A DNA stretch of 64,000 bases from Massospora cicadina (lineage: Eukaryota; Entomophthoromycota; Entomophthoromycetes; Entomophthorales; Entomophthoraceae): positions 124,001 to 188,000 of the forward strand of contig JAKSZP010009267.1 of assembly GCA_022478985.1 (NCBI GenBank), read 5' to 3'. The position numbers and the translations under genes were made by a program. The notes below the pieces were generated by a model that saw only the letters and a list, made by a program, of their open reading frames with translations, was not told the origin of the DNA and ran no database searches. Below are positions 26,192 through 38,700 of the stretch, in pieces (the first letter of the stretch is position 1; each line of letters starts with the position of its first letter).

Positions 26192-26209
26192 TGGTGCTCA
26201 CTACAGGGG
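26192..26209 (+). promoter_or_regulatory. Primer-binding site of element C
   Basis: TGGTGCTCACTACAGGGG starts with the TGG expected to pair with a tRNA CCA end, three bases after the LTR. The same sequence, with few changes, follows the 5' LTRs of A (about 4936-4920), B (14514-14500) and D (48742-48726). I cannot name the priming tRNA. Confidence 0.65.
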
Positions 26210-26235
26210 TAGTTGAGTAGAAGAATTTATCCAGA

Positions 26236-27507
26236 ATGTTGTACAAAGAAGAGATGCGCAAGTTGCAGACCAATATCACCACAGTGAACCAGAACGCCTT
26301 AAACTCTGTGGACCACCGGGAGTTTTCAGCCTTAGAAGAATGAGTCGCCAAGGTGGAGGAATGAGTTGACAATGTAGCCAACTTTGGGAATGAGCTACTT
26401 GGCAAAATAAACTCGTTAAAGAGGAAAGAAGGAGACCTCATCTGAGAGGTCCTATTCCTGAAAATGGAATGTGAAGCAGATCACGTTTATTTAAGAAAAT
26501 TTGGTGTGGACATTGAGAAGTTAATGAAAGAAATAGAGAAATTGAAAGCACACAGAAGTGCAAGTGAGTCTGACATAGCCAGTGATGCTGAAGAAGGAAG
26601 CTCTCAAACAATACTTGGGAAGATGAATACCCCAAGAAATATGCCACCTGCATTCAATGCTATTTTGGAGATGACGCCCAAAGTCACTCCGCAAGTGAGC
26701 CAAGTAGCTGAACTGAGAGAATCAGCCTGAAGTGACGTGGAGAAATTCAGAGCAACCCCTAAATTGCCCACATTCCATCGGGATAACACCCCAGCATTTT
26801 TCTGACTATTTGACATGACCATGAACGGATATGGGGATCATCAGAAGGCGTTAATGGTCATGAACTGCTTGAACACAGATTGCCAGAATCTGGTGTTACC
26901 CCACATGGAGGGGGACAGCTGGTCTTATGCTGAGGCTAATGTGGCAATAATGAAGGAATTTGGCAGTTTAACCCACATGTCAAAATGCAAGCAAGAATTT
27001 ATGGGAATTCAATTCTGTAAAGATGAGTCTCTTGCAAGCTTTGCAGATTGATTCTACCAGGAATCTCATATCCTGGCTGGAGTAAAGGTATTAGATGACT
27101 TTGATGTAAGAATCGCCTTACAAGTGGCCCTTTGGCCCTATAGCGATTTATATCAAATGATGTCTACTGTATTCGCGACTGAGATAACTACCTCACAAAT
27201 GGTAGAAAATTTGAAGATTTTGGGAGCACCTCTTGATGCTCTGAATAGAAGCTTTAAGTTAAATCTGGTCGAAAGCTTGAATCCCACAAAGGGAGGCGAA
27301 GGATCAAAGGAGACTTTTAACTGAACTGTGCTGAGGAATAAGCCCAAGGATTTCAAACGGTTAAACAAGAAAGAAAAGGTCTGCTTCCAGTGTGGTGGGA
27401 AGGGGCATTTCGCCGCACACTGCAAAAAGCCAAAGGATCAAGTTAATGTGGTCCAGGCTAAAGAGACAGCAGTAGCTAAGGATTTGGGAAAAGGTCCCAC
27501 TGTCTAG
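26236..27507 (+). pseudogene. gag of element C, interrupted by seven TGA codons
   Basis: A single 424-codon frame from ATG 26236 to TAG 27505-27507. It is broken at 26341, 26362, 26443, 26728, 26803, 27049 and 27322, every time by TGA. The N-terminal part is charged and probably coiled; the capsid core contains ILEMTPKVTPQVSQVAELRES and TDCQNLVLPHMEGDSWSY. The knuckle CFQCGGKGHFAAHC (CX2CX4HX4C, about 27380-27423) is complete. A short compensated frameshift around 26415-26470 alters the local frame relative to B. Gag would package the element RNA. Confidence 0.85.
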
Positions 27508-30500
27508 ACAAGTAACAGTCTAGAGTGGCGGAGAAACCTGTTCCTCCCAATATTATGAATGAAGAAATAGATATTAGTGATCTGTTCGCGGATGATGAGC
27601 AGGATCAGCTATACCAGTTGGTCAACATGGGCATAAAGCCGTGACCAGAGCCGGGGTGAAAAAGATTGACCCCAAGATAGTTCAGGAGGTTGCCTGGCCA
27701 TACGCCTGACAAATGGTGGAGAATATTTGGACTGCTGAGAATCCTGATGAGTTAACTGATGTTCGCTTAGATGAGGCCAACCTGTCAATTCCCTTGTTGC
27801 AATTAAGAAATCGTTTCCTGAATTATTGACGCAGATCATTAATACCCTAGATTTGGCTAATAATGCTGCAATTCACTCAGTAAATACCCTATTACAATAT
27901 TCTGAGTGTACATATATAGATATTCAGGTGAATCGATTAAGGGTATGGGCAATAGTTGACAGCGGAGCGCCCATTTACATTGTGTTGACCAAGCTGGTGA
28001 AGAAGATGAAGATCTCTCCAGACTTGGAACACAAGAAGGAATATGGAACAGCTGGGCTGAACACCACCATTTCCTGTGGAGCATATAGTGCACTGCCACT
28101 ACAACTCAGGTTGTTATTAAGATCCGCGCCAGAAATAGTTTTGGTGAACCAAAACTATGATATCCTGATTGTAATGGAATTTCTGCAGAAATATGGAGTT
28201 AAATGTAACTTTGAGGATAATACTTTGACCATCCTGGGTCAGACATTACCATTAGTATATCAAAAGAATAAGATTTTCATTTGAACTGGATAAATAAATT
28301 CATCATCTTGATATACGTTGATGGCATTGTACCAATTCAGTACAAATTAGTTGGTAGGAAGCTATGAGAGATGCCTGCCAAAATCCTAGAAAACTGGGGA
28401 ATTTCATTAAGGATCAAGAAGGAGAAAACCATACTGGCCAGATCGCAGATGATAGTCAACACGGGTTTGAATCTAGAGATTCCAGAGTTGTTGTATGGAG
28501 AAGTTGGAAGCCCCTGGAAGAAGTCCAGAGTGGAGCCTTGGGTGGCTTCTGGGAAATATGCCAGGCCATGGAGAAATACGAGTTCTCTTGGCGAATTTAA
28601 GCGAAAATCTGATGAAGATAAAGAGAAATCAAATCATTGCGTTTACTCATATAATCATGATGGCAGAATCGAGACAGTTCCATGATTTTGGGTCTCTCAA
28701 AGAAATGGATTACTGTCCTTAGTGGCTGAAATCATCAACTTATTAGTTGATTGAGAGCAGCTCGCAGATCTTCCAGAAGTCAAGAAGGAGGAGGTGCTTG
28801 AATTTTTTGAGAGATATCAGGAAATATAAGCTCAGGATGATCATGATTTGGGATGTGCGTAAGGCGTAATTCACAAAGTTGACACTGGAGAAAATTTACA
28901 ATAAGAATGAGACCAATACAAAGATTGATAGCCAAAGAAGTGGTAGTGGAAGATGAGATCAGCAAACTATTAAAGCATGGGCTTCTAGTTCCGTCATCAA
29001 GTCCCAGGGCAAGCCCAATTTTGATTGTAAAGAAGAAAGATGGACTGAACTGGGTAGTGATTGACTATTGGAGGCTTAATAAATTTATGAAGAAGGATTC
29101 ATATCCCCTACCAAGGATTGATGATGCACTGGACCAATTAAGAGAGGCGAAGCATTTCTCCGTGATAGACCTAATCTTGGGATACTGGCAGATTGACTTG
29201 CCAGCAGAAGACCAGGAAAAATGTGCGATTATCACCGCACAGGGGTTATACCAGCTGACTAGGATGCCCCAGGGTCTTTGTAATGCGCCCACGACGTTCC
29301 AGAGGGCCATGGACGCAGTATTAAGCGGCCTAAAGTTATTGTGCGTCCTGGTATATCTGGATGATATCAATGTGTTCAGTAGAACGTTTACTGATCACCT
29401 TCAGCACTTGGAGGAAGTGTTTAAGAGACTGGCTGTGGCTAACCTGAAGATCAAGCCACAGAAGTGCCACTTCTTCAAGAAGGAGCTTGAATACCTGGGA
29501 TTTGTGATCAATGCAAATGGATTGCAGCCACAACCCCAGAAGATAGCAGCTGTTGAACAGATGGCTGTGCTGAAGAGTTTCTGATACATCCAAGTATTCC
29601 TTGGGATGGTCAGATAATATAGAAGATTTATTTGGGACTTCGCCTGAATACCTGAGCCTTTATTTCATTTATTAAAAGATCCAAAAAAGGATTTGTATGG
29701 AATGAAGAGGCCCAGGACTCTTTTGATGAATTACGCCAGTACCTGATAAATTCGCCAATTCTGAAATATCCAAATTTTGATTAGGAGTTTATCATTCAAA
29801 CTGTTGCTTTGTTGATGGCGATTGGCGCTGTACTGAGCCAAGTAGATGAACTTGGGGGATGAACATCCGGTGGCGTATGTGAGCCAAACACTCTCTGCCG
29901 CGGAGAGTAATTACACCATAACTGAGCGTTAATGCCTTGTGTTCATTTACACCAGTAAACAGTTTTGGGTGTATGTCCATGGAACACACTTAAAGGTGGT
30001 AATGGACCACTCTTCGTTGCATTGGCTGCACAATCTGCGGGAACATGAAGGATGACTGGCCCAATGGGCACTCAAGCTTCAAGCTTATGATTATGAGATA
30101 GTCCACCGAGCAGGGGCTTCTCACCAGAATGCGGATGGCTTGTCGTGGTTACCAATGTTCCAGTTGGTATATCTGCAGGCGGATGAGCTATTCCAGAGAA
30201 TTGTCAAAGGAAGAATTGAGGATGAGCCTCGAGAAATCCAAGGTGCACTTCAAAAAGTGATGGAAAACACTGAGATCATAGATGGACAAGTATTTAAGAT
30301 GATAAAGAGGGAAATGTCTATTATTTCTAAAACTGTTGGAGAGAGCAGCAATCGTTCAAGCTGCTCATAAGGTTGTCAGGCATGGAGGCCTGAGAAAAAT
30401 GTTTTACCATATTCTCCAGTATTATTACTGAGAAATTGATTAATTATAATGTCATAAACCATCTGGCTTATTGCGTGGAATGCCAATTGCATAAACCACA

Positions 30501-31427
30501 CAAGAATACAACTGGATACTGACTGGTCTGACCTGGATTTGCATGGCATATGGCGTCTATTGATGTGATGGGACCGTTGGTGATGAGTACAGGAGGAGTG
30601 AAATATATCATAGTATCCAACAATCATCTGAAAACATGGGTCAAAATGAAAGCATTAACCTGAGTTGATGCTACTAATACTGCGAGATTCATCTGAAATC
30701 AAGTAGTATACCAGCATGGGTGTCCACAAGTTATACTGAGAAATAATGGGACCAACTCTACGTCCCATGTGATCCCAAGGCTAAACGAAATAATGGGGAT
30801 CCAGGGAGTCATGTCAGTACCATACCAGCTGGAGATGAACGGACTGGTAGAATGGGTCAATGGGATGCTGGCCGCAACGCTGAGGAAGCTAGTCGCAGGG
30901 AGCACTTTTGTGTGAGGGACGTACCTGAGTTTGGTGACATTCGCCTACAACATCAGTCATCATACGGCGACAGGAAAGATGCCATTTGAAAAACTTTATT
31001 GGAGGAAGGCTGCGTTACCGCTAATATTATATTTTGGTAGTAGAACCTATGTTGGGGATGAGTACCAAACAATGTCTGAACTGACTGATGAGCATCCTGA
31101 TTGATATGCAATCACAAGCATTTGATAGTACCTTAAAGAAAAGGATATGAGCGAAATTGATGATGATAAGAACTGACCACCATTAGAAGAATATCAAATA
31201 GGAGAAAGAGTCACCTTTTGCAATACGCATGGTTTTGGATGAAGAAACAAGTTGGATGAATCATGGTAGGTCCATTCAAAGTAATCACCAAGATGGTGAC
31301 TGATGCTTATTCCATCAAGAATCTCTTGGATGGAAGAGTAGTAAAACGAGTCCACGTTAAGTATTTAAAGTGGTGGATCAAAGAAAAAAATAAAAAAAGA
31401 GTTCTCAAAGGACCAATGAACCATTAA
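27508..31427 (+). pseudogene. Degenerate gypsy pol of element C (PR-RT-RNaseH-INT)
   Basis: Protease is open at 27826-28284 with the active site IVDSGAPIYIV at about 27955. A linker of about 600 bp follows. RT is open at 28907-29584 in another frame: PILIVKKKDGLNWVVIDYWRL, FSVIDLILGYWQIDLP, MPQGLCNAPTTFQRAMD and the catalytic LVYLDDINVF. RNase H lies at about 29700-30140 with stops (SPILKYPNF, VVMDHSSLHWLHNL), and ASHQNADGLSWLP follows. Integrase spans about 30320-31427: CVECQLHK zinc ligands, SIDVMGPLVMSTGGVKYI, then N-N-G-T-N where S-D-N-G-T-N is usual (catalytic Asp lost), and EMNGLVEWVNGML. A lysine-rich tail ends in KGPMNH and TAA. There is no chromodomain. Stops include TAA and TAG as well as TGA. 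Confidence 0.88.
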
Positions 31428-31605
31428 GTTGGTCATGTCCTAATGATTAGGTCAAGTCTGAAAAAAGGACCTCTGAACCAATCTAGATGGTTAAGTCTGA
31501 AAAAAGGACCGCTGAACCATAGAAAACTGGTAGGTTTAAGTGCCCAGGATCCAGTTTGGGGGAAAAGATGGACCTCTGAACCAAAACAAAGTCAAGTCCC
31601 ATAGA
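31400..31605 (+). repeat. Four-fold GGACC-NN-TGAACCA motif region of element C
   Basis: Four copies of GGACC(AA/TC/GC/TC)TGAACCA occur within 200 bp; the first spans the pol stop codon. Between them are GGTTAAGTCTGAAAAA and GGTCAAGTCTGAAAAA segments that can pair imperfectly with the motif. The same order is seen in B and D. Confidence 0.78.
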
Positions 31606-31811
31606 AAAAAAGGGAAATAAAAAAATTGATAAAAGATATTGAAAATAAAGAGAGCCAATATATTTATAGATTTTTATTTTTTATTGATTGTGCTTTTATG
31701 GGGATGATTCCGCCTATGTCGCCTCTTGGGGGAGGGAGGTTGGATTGTGGTAGAGTGAAGTAGCCCATCAAAATCAATATGCAATCGGACGCTTGCAAGG
31801 GTGATTCCTAC

Positions 31812-32853
31812 TCAAAACCACATTTGTTGAGCTGACGCCAAGCCCTGAGAGAACGCGACTAGAGGAAGGGAAATGGATATGTTGGAAGATGCCAATTTCA
31901 AAACCCCAGAGTGGGGTGGAAAACAGCAATAAAGGAAGAGGCAATTGGCAAATAACCATGAGTAATCCCGATAAGGCACTGGCGCCAGAAGATTTGTCTT
32001 GAGTGCCTGCTGATGGGCCTCATCAAGAACACTGGACATGTGAGCTGGCAGTGAAGAAGGAATACTCAAGGGAGGTTGTCAAATCATACCCCCAATTAGT
32101 GCCATCAATGGAAGATAGTGATGGTAAGCTCCAGAGAAGAGGTAGTCATGCAAAGAACAAATTGCATCCTGTAAAGATGACTACAGGCTTCACAGAAGCT
32201 GAAGCTGAATGACCAATGAAAACAGGCGAGGCTGGAAGCTTCATCAACCAACTTCAAAAAACTTGGCCAGCAAAGCGGAGTGCATAAGTGGCAGTATCCC
32301 AATCCAGAAGGTTGTCCAGATCTGAGGGATTCAGCACTAATGACAATGCCTCGGTGACTTGCTCTCAAAGTTCAGCATAGGGGAGCTCAGAATGAATGCT
32401 GTTACTGTTTGAAAGCTCAAAAACTAGCACCACGGGTTGGTAAAATTGACCAAGTTGGAAGAGGAATTCGGGGAGCAAATCTGGCCCAGCCAGGAACAAA
32501 TGATATAAAGCAGTTGGCATAACCTCTGGAGCATCAACGATGATGTTTGGAGCCTCAGTGAAAGGAGCCATTTCTAGAAGAGTTTCAAAGTCCAACTTGG
32601 GGATTGACTGTAAGAGAAGAGTCAGCCAAGAGTTATTTGAAAAGATGCCACGCCTGGTTTTGGTAGGATTGAATACCGTTTCTGGTAACTCAATGGAAGG
32701 ACTAGCCGCTTGCACCAGACTAGGCGTATGAGTCCTGGAAGGACTATAGAAGAGGTTCCACCAAGCATCCTGACTCATCCGCTGGAAGAGGCAGAGGTCC
32801 AAATCTGACAGACTGTTCAGAAGTTGCTGATAACGAGATTCTGAGTTTGACAT
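31812..32853 (-). pseudogene. Antisense accessory frame of element C (unknown protein)
   Basis: The longest open piece of this frame in the window: from ATG 32853 it is open for about 160 codons (an in-frame upstream ATG at 32919 is not shared with the other copies). It contains MSNSESRYQQLLNSLS, FQRMSQDAWW, SIPKLDFETLLEMAPF and DLLPEFLFQLGQFYQP. The first stop is a TGA where copy D has CGA (PYAELRAQ), a single C-to-T change. The downstream part is open at 32069-31812 and ends AQQMWF, as in D. A serine-, phenylalanine- and cysteine-rich stretch lies in between. No family is recognised. Confidence 0.62.
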
Positions 32854-32881
32854 ATGAGCAGAACTAGAGGGGGATGTCAGA

Positions 32882-32889
32882 CTTATATA
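32882..32889 (-). promoter_or_regulatory. TATA box of the antisense frame in element C
   Basis: TATATAAG on the minus strand, 28 bases before the ATG at 32853, matching the position in B and D. Confidence 0.55.
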
Positions 32890-33416
32890 GAAGTTGAGAT
32901 TATGCACCCTACAAACCATTAGGCTCTAATTTCAGGAAATTAATTTCATAAAATTAATAAAATAAGCTTTCTAAGGGAGTGATTAAGAAGGACTTACAGC
33001 CAAAAGGTTATGAGTGAAATAATAAAGGTGAACATAATTAAGTATTCTTAATCAAGCCACAAAACAAACATTGATGGCAAGAGTCTCCTGTCTAGGACAA
33101 GGAGAGAATTAGAAATTTGAGGACGCCAGACCAAGAAACCTGAATATGACAGCGGGTCATATACCCTCATGGGGGAAAACTGGATCCTGGGAAAAATATC
33201 GTCACAAGTAAATCAATCAGCCCAGCATGACAAGAGGTCATGAGGACCGCGCTCTGAGTAGGTGGTAGCAAGGAGGAAGAGGAGGAATGCCATATGCTGA
33301 AGGTCATCCTGAGCAGTTTTGAGTATTGATAAGTGTACTCTGCTTGAACCAATGAAGTATATGACCAGGTGTCCAAAGTTGTGTTTCCATGCCCAGTCCT
33401 TTTTTCGCTGGAAATC

Positions 33417-33433
33417 TAGGCAAGAGGGGGATG
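33417..33433 (+). promoter_or_regulatory. Polypurine tract of element C
   Basis: AAGAGGGGGATG immediately precedes the 3' LTR and would prime plus-strand DNA synthesis. Equivalent tracts: B 7271-7254 (minus), D 42582-42565 (minus). Confidence 0.7.
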
Positions 33434-34582
33434 TGTTGGGATTTTTGCCCATATTCCCAGCCTGCTAGATTACCTGGTATTGCTAGGGGAAAAATTCCCT
33501 AAAGCAAAGTGAATTGGAAATCAATTGACCCAAATTTTGGAGGAACTATGATTGGAGGATTTTAGGATATTGTCTGGTTGTATCCGTCGGGGATCAATCT
33601 GGATGAATACCTAATGTCTCATCAGGTGGAGCGGCTGACGAAATAGGGGCATCTGATAGTGATTAACTATCAGGTGTACCAATTGGGATTGGTTGGGTTT
33701 CATCACTGAATGATTGGGAATGTTTAATGAGTTGTGAGGCGAGTGATGCCGCCTGCGACTAGTGAATTGATTGGTTGGTGAAGTGACCTGCCATAATGGG
33801 TAAAAAGTCACATTACCTAAGCAGGTTGCTAGCCAACTATGGTTGATTTGCTTGGATTGAGAGGAAAATGTTAGGGACACATTTCTGACTCTTTCCGTTT
33901 GAGGTCTCAAGGATGTCCAATGTCAGGATCCTAGCCAGGATGGGGAAGACCATCGCTGCTGAGATGAGGAAGGGCGATTCAATGGCAACAGCTGCCATTT
34001 CATTGAAGAGGTGTCAACTGAGGGTTAGATGGCTGAATCCCCTATAAATTCCCTAGGATTCACTCCAATAAAGGATAGTTAAAAACACATATACACTTAT
34101 ACATTACTACTTTAGAACATTATAAGTTTTATTGTAGATTCAGTAATAGTTAGACTATCGGCATCTAGCATGAAGATTCCACCTCAAGGATACTATTGCA
34201 GAAGGCAATAATTGGTAGACTCTCAGAGAAGAGTAGAGATCCAAGCGGGGATCTAGAGATGAAGGGAACCACGGCTAAGGGATTGCTGCCAACTGTGTGT
34301 TGGGCCAAAGGAGACTGCCATCAGAGGATCTTAATGAAGATTGAGAGGACAGGATTACAGGGAATGAATCCCTGCAAGTACAATATCAAGTATTAATCGG
34401 AAATACCGGCCAAAGCGTTGGGCCTGAATATAATTCTAACTCAACTATGGATAATAGTCATCATACTATTATCAAATTATATATTCTTACAACGCGAGGT
34501 GCATGAGGAAATTGAACTTGTGCAGTAGAAAGATTACTAGGGTTGACCTCCAATAATTAACCCAACGAAGTAAATTTTTACA
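33434..34582 (+). repeat. 3' LTR of element C
   Basis: 1149 bp, TGTTGGGATTTTTG to TTTTTACA. It is almost identical to the 3' LTR of element D on the other strand: in the 200 bases compared by eye only one base differs. It is clearly less similar to its own 5' LTR. Confidence 0.92.
33653..33673. other. Conserved hairpin in the LTR
   Basis: CTGATAGT and ACTATCAG form a perfect 8-bp stem around GATTA. The same stem occurs in the LTRs of B and D; in A the loop is longer but the stem is kept. It may be a protein-binding palindrome or an RNA stem in U3. Confidence 0.5.
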
Positions 34583-35629
34583 AAAAATTTGGGGGATTTA
34601 GAAAATTGGCAAACTATTGGTAAATAGGGTGTTGATATGGGAGAGCTTAACTGGAGTAAAATCTTCCATAATGGCTGTGTAGTTGAGGGGTTTCTCTGCA
34701 TAAGAGCTTAATCTTTATCAACATACAAACAAATATTAATGTAGTAGTATGAGCAGTCTTGGAAGACATAGGGTAGAAGGCACTGGAAAGCCTTACATTA
34801 GATGTCTTGAATTGTTAGGGCATTGAGGATAGATTCCTGCAGGGTTTGAACCTGATTCATCATAAACCTTGGCAGCTGCCAAAGGGATGGACCTTGATGG
34901 TGTTGTTGGTAGGGCACAGAATTGTTTATAAATTGTGTTTGGTAATTATAGTGCATTTATTGTGAGTTGCCACCTATAGCATTCAAAAACATCATCATCA
35001 GGGTCAATTCCCTTGTAATGCCATTTTCAGGAGGGGGAGGAATTTACATAGGTTTTATAACCATAGTTGAGGGGTTAGGAATTTTGGCAGAAGATAGATG
35101 AGTCAATTATGATATAACTTTAATAAACTATATAAAATTATAACTTAAAACTCTACAAGTATCAGTGTTTTGGTTTAAAAAGTTGCTTTGGGGAATGAGA
35201 GGCAAAACTATTGTAATAAGTTCTAGCCAGGGTTTTTAGAGGTATACATGGGGCTATGTTAAAGGCCTTTTTTGTGGACTTATTGTGGAAACAGCTGGAG
35301 GGTGGTATGAGAACATTTGAATGGTCCTTATATTACAGTCAGGCCATTTAGGAATACCTAATGGGGTCCCTCATGATGGTAGCTAACTCCCTGTCAGCGC
35401 TGATATGTATGGGTTTTAGGGTCTAAAAGGTTGTTGCTACCACTGAGATCTAATTTTGACACTTACAATGAGTTTCAAGTATTCCTTGCTTTTGTTATAA
35501 AAGTCAACTTAACTAATTTTTTGTCTATTTTTTCAGTTCATTGGACATTACAATTATAAGAGGGGTTGATGGGTGACTGTCCTTCCATTTGTTTGTCCCA
35601 TTGTAAGTGTGGTCCACAATAGTTTGTAA
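34583..35629. other. Spacer between element C and the LINE, no gene seen
   Basis: About 1 kb of AT-rich sequence. No frame over 60 codons is convincing and no transposon motif is seen. It continues, across the LINE insertion, at 40938-41416. Confidence 0.5.
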
Positions 35630-35649
35630 TTTACTTAAGGACTTTTCTT
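35630..35649. repeat. LINE target-site duplication, left copy
   Basis: TTTACTTAAGGACTTTTCTT, identical over 20 bases to 40918-40937. Confidence 0.95.
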
Positions 35650-35705
35650 TAATTTAATTTATTGCGGGGAAGGCTGACCATGGGACGGACACTTCCAAAT
35701 ATGAC

Positions 35706-38700
35706 TCAGACGAGACAAAACTTAGTACCAGGGGAGGCACCCCAGAGACGCAATGCTATCTCTTGTTGCCAGCGGGAACGCCACTTATGGGGAGGGGAGG
35801 GAACGTGTGAAGGGGCCGTAGCCACTATTGAGCACGTGTGGAGGAAGGGGTCTGATTTGATGAACCAGACTGGGAACCAGGAGGAGACCAGCTGTCGGCG
35901 ACGCGGTGGGAGATATCCAAACATCCACACTTGAAAGTGGTCCACCAGATGAGACTGGAATCTGTGGACAGCTTCAGGGAGGGTGGGAATGGAGCCAGCG
36001 ATGGCATCCAAGACAATCGTGTGGATAGTCCACATGGCGATTGCAACCACCAGAGCACGGAGGGAGGGTGGAAGGGGGAGGCCATTGATAAAGCAAACAT
36101 ATCTCTTGACAGACTGAAGGGATGCATTTGATCCTGGCCTAGCAGACGTTGGACTTCGCGCCATATCACTTTAGAGGTGGGGCACTTCTCCAGGAGGTGG
36201 AACAGCGTTCCATACTGGCCACACACGACACAGGATGAGTGTAAAGCGTTAGAGCGCTCAGCTGTACGATACACCCACCCTCAGGCAGCGCCACACATGG
36301 GAGCGGACTTGAGGCTGCAACAGAGGATGGTGTGCATATTTCCCGATAGCTTTTGGGTCTCAGTGGAATAAGGGATGTCCATCATGTCCAGATAGTCCAC
36401 CCTGGATAGGACTTGGGGTCGAGTGGGGATCACGCCATCATGGATGGGTAGCCCCTGTACCTCTTGTGTGAACTGAGGAGAGGGGCGGCCTCTTCGGGTT
36501 GTATGTCCACTAATATGAATTCTCCACTCTGCACTTCGCATGGAGAGTAGGATTCATTTGTTTTGGGTTTTAGTTCCGTGAGGACCTGTGGCTGATGTGT
36601 GTGATGCGAGGTATTTCATCAGGGAGTGTGGGTTTGATGGATTGTTGAGGCCCAAGGCTTGGGAGAAGTTGGAGTGGGCCGCGCGGGACCAGTGTTGGGA
36701 TGGGAGTGTAGGAGCGGTGATGGCCGCGATCCAGGTGCCCAGGATCTTGGCAGCATGGGCTTTGAAGTCAAGCAGGCCCATGCCACCATGATGATGAGGG
36801 CCAAACATGACCTCTAGCTGTACTGGTGGAGGGCAGCCTGACCAAAGCCATCCTTGCAGCAAAGCGTACAGGGATTTGAAGAAGCTTGGGGAGAAGGGGA
36901 TGGCATGGGCTCCGAACCAGACTTTGGATAGGAGCATAGAGTTGGCAAGAACAACCCTGCCAGTGAGGGTAGTAGGGTGGGCTCTGAGAGAGGCGATTCG
37001 CTTCATCACGTTGTCCAGTATGTGGCACTCCATTACTGCTGACGCGTATCCACCTGCCTCCATCCACACGCCCAGATGGCATACCGGTCCTATGGTAGGA
37101 CGTGGCACAAAGGGGAGCACCAGTGGAGCGGTGGGTGTTGAGTTAGTAAGGCGTGGACGTGGGCGAGCAGATGGGCCAGGTTGGGAACTACTTGCTGGGG
37201 CCCAGCAGTTCTGAAACTGACCAAGGAGGATGAGTTTGGTTTTGGAGGCGTTCAGTGCCGCGTTGCTTACCTGGGAATATTCCTGGATGAGGGCTTCAAG
37301 CGCGCGTGCATCTTTGTTATTAGACACCCCCACCATGCAATCATCTACAAATGCCATCATCCTGACTGGGGTTTGGACTGGCACATGGACCCCAGTGAGG
37401 TGGGCATTCACATTTCGCAGTAGTGGGTCAAGGCTGAAGTTGTATAAGAGTGGGCTGAGGGGGTCCCCTTGTCGCAGGCCCCTTTGAGGGCGGACTACTT
37501 CCATTAGGAAGCTTGGGCCACACACTGCCATTGTTGCAGATTCTGTGAGCAGCATCACCCAGTTTATGAAGCGGGGGGTAGGCGGAATTGATGGAGGCAG
37601 GCCCTTAGGTATTCCCAGTTTACTCTATCATAGGCCTTTTGTTGGTCCAAGAATACAAGTGCCCCAGAGGCTGTGGACTGACACACATTAGCCACAGAGT
37701 GCAAGTTATCCCAAATTGACCTTCTGGGGATAAAACTGAATTATTCTTCGGATATGGTGGTAGATGCTACAGTCCCTAAACGGTTAGCCATGATTTTGGT
37801 TAAAATTTTGGTGTCTGTATTTGTTAGAGAAATGGGGCGCCAGTTGGCTAAGTCAAGCATATCCCCTTTCTTGAAGAGTGTGACAGTAAAGGCCTCATGT
37901 CCTCCTGGTAGGAGGCACCTTTCCAACAGGCTTTGGTTGATTGAGGCTAGCAGCAGTGGGGATATATATTTAAAATATTTTTTTTGTAGAACTCATATGG
38001 AATGCCATCTGGGCCTGGGCATTTTTGGTTTGGCGCACCGCAAATGGCTGTCCATAATTCGTTTGGAGTAATTAAATTCATTATTTCCGGGTATCAGAAA
38101 ATGGTGCATATATGAGCTCGGTCGAGAAATTCTGCCATTTCAGCCAGCTGAATTGATTTGGCTCGGTATAACTTGGAGTAATATCTTTGCGTTTTGATTG
38201 CCACTTTGGCCAGTGTGTCCACAATGGAATTATCTGATCTTTGCACCTATGTGCAGGCCACACTCTGGCATGGTGCGAAAAAATTTTTAAAAAAGTATGC
38301 GGTGCACTTGTCACCTTTAGTGATGCGTGTGGCCCTGTATTAGACACAAACCCAATGTTTGTGTTGCCTTTCGAGTGCGTTGAGTTGGGCGGCTGCCTCC
38401 ACCCACTTCTGGCCCCATGCAGGGCTATATCCCGTGGCTGGAATGTTGGACTCCAAGTGATAATTCCACCAGCGCGTGCAAGATTACTGCCAATGTGGCC
38501 CGTGAGCGCCTGGAGGAGAGATGGTGATAGTGGTGGATGATGTCTTCTTTGAAAGTTGCCCATGTGGAAATGGGGTCCATGCAAAATGGTGCAACAAACA
38601 ATTTCACCAAAGTTGCCTCTTCCACCCATGTAGAAAATCCTGGTGACACAAGCTCGGGGGGCAGATTTTGCACCAATATGGGGCCTTTGCAACTGTGGCG

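Larger units (their letters stand above)
25036..34582 (+). mobile_element. Ty3/gypsy element C, complete, inactive
   Basis: 9547 bp on the plus strand: 5' LTR 25036-26188, primer site 26192-26209, gag 26236-27507, protease 27826-28284, RT 28907-29584, RNase H and integrase to 31427, motif region, antisense frame 32853-31812, polypurine tract 33421-33433, 3' LTR 33434-34582. It keeps the most intact motifs of the family (protease DSGAP, RT YLDD, full CCHC knuckle) but has stops in gag and pol. The flanks do not match: CCATG on the left, AAAAA on the right. It sits inside the LTR of element E. Confidence 0.93.

Noticed and set aside
26236..27507. TGA read as a sense codon in gag of element C
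   Set aside because: Pol of the same element also contains TAA and TAG, and copy B has sense codons at several of the sites, so decay by C-to-T change is simpler.
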